Shown here piece after piece: positions 6,595-8,337 of a stretch of 8,337 nt of DNA. This DNA is from Hungateiclostridiaceae bacterium UBA3922 (GTDB taxonomy: Bacteria > Bacillota > Clostridia > Acetivibrionales > DTU013), in contig DGEQ01000029.1 in the NCBI GenBank assembly GCA_002386045.1, forward strand, positions 1 to 8,337, written 5' to 3'. The number at the start of each line of letters is the position of its first letter. Position 1 is the first letter of the stretch. The translations under genes were made by a program, and so were the position numbers. The notes beneath the pieces are model-generated. The model worked only from the letters and a program-made list of their open reading frames with translations, ran no database searches and was not told the DNA's origin.

Positions 6595-6777
6595 TTGCCT
6601 GTGTAACCTGCAAAGCATCAAAGAGGCATCTGAGTTATTGAGAGATTGTGGGATAGAATGTCCTGAGAAATTCATTCATTTCTGCTTATCAGTTAGGTTA
6701 CTTTTCTCAGTTCTTCTATTATTTTCGTTTTTTGTTATCGTTTCCTGTCTTTTCACTTTAAACATGGGGATGTTATT
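6595..6777. other. AT-rich spacer upstream of the epimerase promoter, with outlying operator-like sites
   Basis: No credible gene is present; a TTG-started 71-codon frame at 6638-6853 has no good ribosome site and runs through the promoter. The spacer contains ATCGTTTCCT at 6737-6746 (8 of 10 bases of the operator unit read on the minus strand) and TTCGTTTTTT at 6724-6733. The 6737 site is 41 bp, close to four helical turns, upstream of the main array at 6778, which would allow cooperative binding. Confidence 0.4.
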
Positions 6778-6817
6778 ATCGATTTTTAATGAAATTTATC
6801 GTTTATTATTGACATGT
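6778..6817 (-). promoter_or_regulatory. Operator array at the epimerase promoter, inverted copy
   Basis: Read on the minus strand, 10-bp units run from 6817 down to 6778. The second unit (6807-6798) is AATAAACGAT, identical to the 2871 unit of the dehydrogenase array. The third and fourth units (6797-6788 and 6787-6778) match their counterparts at 7 and 9 of 10 positions, giving 26 of 30 over three units in the same order. The first unit is poor (4 of 10) because it overlaps the -35 box. The array therefore faces opposite to transcription yet still ends against the -35. Confidence 0.65.
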
Positions 6818-6837
6818 GACAAATCTATTGATATATT
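6809..6837 (+). promoter_or_regulatory. Promoter of the epimerase-transport unit
   Basis: A perfect -35 box TTGACA (6809-6814), a 17-bp spacer and a -10 box TATATT (6832-6837, five of six consensus bases) predict a start near 6844. The leader to the preferred start codon is about 130 nt, much longer than in the other two units. It contains one more operator-like site, ATCGATTATC at 6874-6883, with 8 of 10 bases matching the fourth array unit on the minus strand. Confidence 0.75.
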
Positions 6838-6964
6838 AATCTATGTAAAATGATTATAACAACTTAGTGAATTATCGATTATCAAGAAAGCATTAAACTT
6901 CTGAAAGACACGACCCAAGCGGATTTACAGCGACAGCAGACAAAAAATGACTATGGCAAACGAT

Positions 6965-6968
6965 GGAG
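6965..6968 (+). promoter_or_regulatory. Ribosome-binding site that decides the epimerase start
   Basis: GGAG at 6965-6968 lies 8 nt before the ATG at 6977. The earlier in-frame ATGs at 6947 and 6953 have only A-rich sequence upstream and no purine-rich ribosome site, and they would add a ten-residue tail that the family lacks. Confidence 0.65.
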
Positions 6969-6976
6969 AAATTGTT

Positions 6977-7822
6977 ATGATGATTGGTGCAAGCTCATAT
7001 ATTTGGGTATCTCCGTTCACAACAGACACTGTAGAACAACTGGCACATGCGAAAGAAATAGGATTTGATGTATATGAAATCGCTGTGGAAAGGCCTGAGC
7101 TTATCGACGAGGAGAAGGTGCTCGCTGAGGCGCAGCGCACAGGGATAAAGATATATGTCTGCGGAGCATATGGCCCGACCAGGGATATCAGCAGCGATGT
7201 GGCTGAATACCGCGACAATGGCATGGCATACGGAAAGCGTCTTATTGATATGGCAGCCGTACTGGGCTCACCATATGTGGCCGGCCCGATGTATGCTGCC
7301 GTGGGAAGGACGCGTCTTGCTGACAGGCAGGAAAAGCAGCGCCAGACAGATTATGCTGTCGAAAACATGAAGCGCCTTGCTGAATATGCCTCGAACAAGG
7401 GAGTAAAGCTGGCGATCGAGCCACTGAACCGCTTTGAAACTGATTTCATAAATACTGTTGAACAGGGTCTGCATTTCCTTGACCTTATCGGATATGACAA
7501 TGTTGGTTTTCTGCTGGATACATTCCACATGAACATAGAGGAAAAGTCGATACCCGATGCTATTCGATCTGCTAAGGGCAGGATATTCGATTTTCATGCC
7601 TGTGCCAACGACCGCGGCACTCCGGGACAGGATCACTTCAATTGGGAGGAGATCCGTGATGCGCTGGAAGATGCGGAGTACAGGGGACCAGTCGTTATTG
7701 AATCTTTCACAACAAAAATCAGGGAAATTGCAAAAGCAGTATCATTATGGCGGCCACTGGCTGAAAGCCCGGACCGCCTCGCCCGGGACGGATTGCGTTT
7801 TTTGCGCTCTGTTTTCGGATGA
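6977..7822 (+). CDS. Ketose 3-epimerase family enzyme, D-tagatose/D-psicose 3-epimerase-like
   Basis: From ATG 6977 this is a 281-residue TIM-barrel enzyme of the sugar isomerase/epimerase superfamily. The four metal ligands of ketose 3-epimerases are present as E148, D181, H207 and E242. Their spacings of 33, 26 and 35 are identical to those of Pseudomonas cichorii D-tagatose 3-epimerase (E152, D185, H211, E246). Substrate-contacting E154 (in EPLNRFET), H184 and R213 also fall at the expected offsets. The predicted reaction is C3 epimerisation of a free ketose in the cytoplasm; family members are promiscuous, so D-psicose, D-tagatose, L-ribulose or another ketose is possible. The longer start at 6947 is disfavoured because it lacks a ribosome site and the family N-terminus resembles MIGASSYIW. 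It leads the unit that continues into the sugar-binding lipoprotein 66 nt downstream, linking the epimerase to uptake. Confidence 0.88.
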   Translation: MMIGASSYIWVSPFTTDTVEQLAHAKEIGFDVYEIAVERPELIDEEKVLAEAQRTGIKIYVCGAYGPTRDISSDVAEYRDNGMAYGKRLIDMAAVLGSPYVAGPMYAAVGRTRLADRQEKQRQTDYAVENMKRLAEYASNKGVKLAIEPLNRFETDFINTVEQGLHFLDLIGYDNVGFLLDTFHMNIEEKSIPDAIRSAKGRIFDFHACANDRGTPGQDHFNWEEIRDALEDAEYRGPVVIESFTTKIREIAKAVSLWRPLAESPDRLARDGLRFLRSVFG

Positions 7823-7832
7823 ATTTATGTGA

Positions 7833-7856
7833 CACACACGGCATCTGCCGTTTGTG
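7833..7856 (+). other. Intercistronic hairpin before the binding-protein gene
   Basis: CACACACGGCA (7833-7843) pairs with TGCCGTTTGTG (7846-7856) with one mismatch and a very tight turn. The sequence after it is A-rich rather than T-rich, so it is not an intrinsic terminator on the plus strand. It may act as an RNA-processing or stability element that sets the relative level of the epimerase and the usually abundant binding protein. Confidence 0.45.
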
Positions 7857-7888
7857 ATAAAAAACATTTTCCAACAAGGAGGAAGAAA

Positions 7889-8337
7889 ATGAGAAAACTA
7901 CTAGCAATCTTACTGTGTTTAGCACTGGCAGTGTCGGTTGCAGCATGTGGTTCACAGCAGCAGCCTTCACAGGAACCGGGCAAGACACCGGCGGAAACCC
8001 CGTCAAACACTCCTGAAGAGACACCGGGGACCGGCGAAAAGGGTCTGGTTGGTATTTCAGTTCCTGAAGCTCCGACAGGCTGGGTTGCAGCGGTCCAGTG
8101 GGCAGCTGACCAGACAGCGAAGAGACTTGGACTCAACTATAAGCTCCTCGTCTCGGCAGATGAGAATACCCAGGCTAACCATATCGACGAATTGATCCAG
8201 CTGGGTTGTGAAATCATCGTTCTGATGCCTCACAACGATACACTGGGTACTGCTGCACAGAAGATCAAGGACGCAGGTATCACTCTTATCAACTTCGACC
8301 GTACTCTTGGTGCAACAGAGCCTGACTACTATGTAGC
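7889..8337 (+). CDS. Sugar ABC transporter substrate-binding lipoprotein, partial
   Basis: The first 149 codons are present and the frame is open at the right edge, so the C-terminus is missing. AAGGAGG at 7876-7882 lies 6 nt before the ATG. Residues 1-19 form a lipoprotein signal with a hydrophobic core (LLAILLCLALAV) and a lipobox VAAC, giving lipidated Cys20 after cleavage; Cys10 does not fit because Leu precedes it. Residues 22-51 are a Gln/Pro/Thr/Glu-rich flexible linker. From about residue 53 the sequence fits the N-lobe of type I sugar-binding proteins (RbsB/XylF-like): VGISVPEAPTGW, then IDELIQLGCEIIVLMPHN, then INFDR, the usual VDR-type strand end. It would capture the imported sugar at the outer membrane face and deliver it to permeases presumably encoded just downstream. 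The ligand cannot be read from this half. Confidence 0.9.
   Translation, partial: MRKLLAILLCLALAVSVAACGSQQQPSQEPGKTPAETPSNTPEETPGTGEKGLVGISVPEAPTGWVAAVQWAADQTAKRLGLNYKLLVSADENTQANHIDELIQLGCEIIVLMPHNDTLGTAAQKIKDAGITLINFDRTLGATEPDYYV

Noticed and set aside
6638..6853. 71-codon hydrophobic open frame started by TTG
   Set aside because: It has no convincing ribosome site and overlaps the operator array and promoter; AT-rich DNA commonly yields hydrophobic chance frames.

Overview
The window is a plus-strand sugar or polyol catabolism locus from what is probably a Gram-positive, low-to-moderate G+C bacterium of the Bacillota (Clostridia-like). This rests on strong AGGAGG-type ribosome sites, sigma-A-like promoters in AT-rich spacers, intrinsic terminators, and a sugar-binding protein made as a lipoprotein with a Gram-positive-style Pro/Thr/Glu linker. 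The taxon is an inference; no rRNA or other marker gene is present.

Layout. Three promoters define three transcription units. Unit 1 (promoter 91-119) encodes an FGGY-family carbohydrate kinase (158-1699) and a DeoR-family regulator (1767-2567). It ends in two consecutive terminators (2581-2650 and 2673-2714). Unit 2 (promoter 2900-2928) encodes a Gfo/Idh/MocA NAD(P)-dependent dehydrogenase (2963-3982), a zinc-dependent medium-chain dehydrogenase (4074-5111) and a short protein of the L-fucose/L-arabinose isomerase superfamily (5163-6491). It ends in a very GC-rich terminator (6543-6594). Unit 3 (promoter 6809-6837) encodes a ketose 3-epimerase-like TIM-barrel enzyme (best start 6977, end 7822) and the first 149 codons of a type I sugar-binding lipoprotein (from 7889). 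That protein runs off the right edge, presumably into ABC permease and ATPase genes.

How the genes fit together. A sugar or polyol would be captured by the binding protein and imported. It would then be interconverted by the two oxidoreductases, the ketose 3-epimerase and the isomerase-like enzyme, and phosphorylated by the FGGY kinase. The DeoR protein, whose family senses phosphorylated sugars, is the obvious local regulator. No aldolase, phosphosugar isomerase or phosphosugar epimerase that would finish the pathway is inside the window. The substrate cannot be read from the sequence.

The most interesting signal is regulatory. All three promoters carry AT-rich direct repeats with a period of exactly 10 bp, about one helical turn, built on the unit AATAAACGAT. 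The arrays at the dehydrogenase and epimerase promoters match at 26 of 30 positions in the same unit order but lie in opposite orientations, each directly abutting a -35 box. At the kinase promoter the repeats lie instead over the predicted transcription start.
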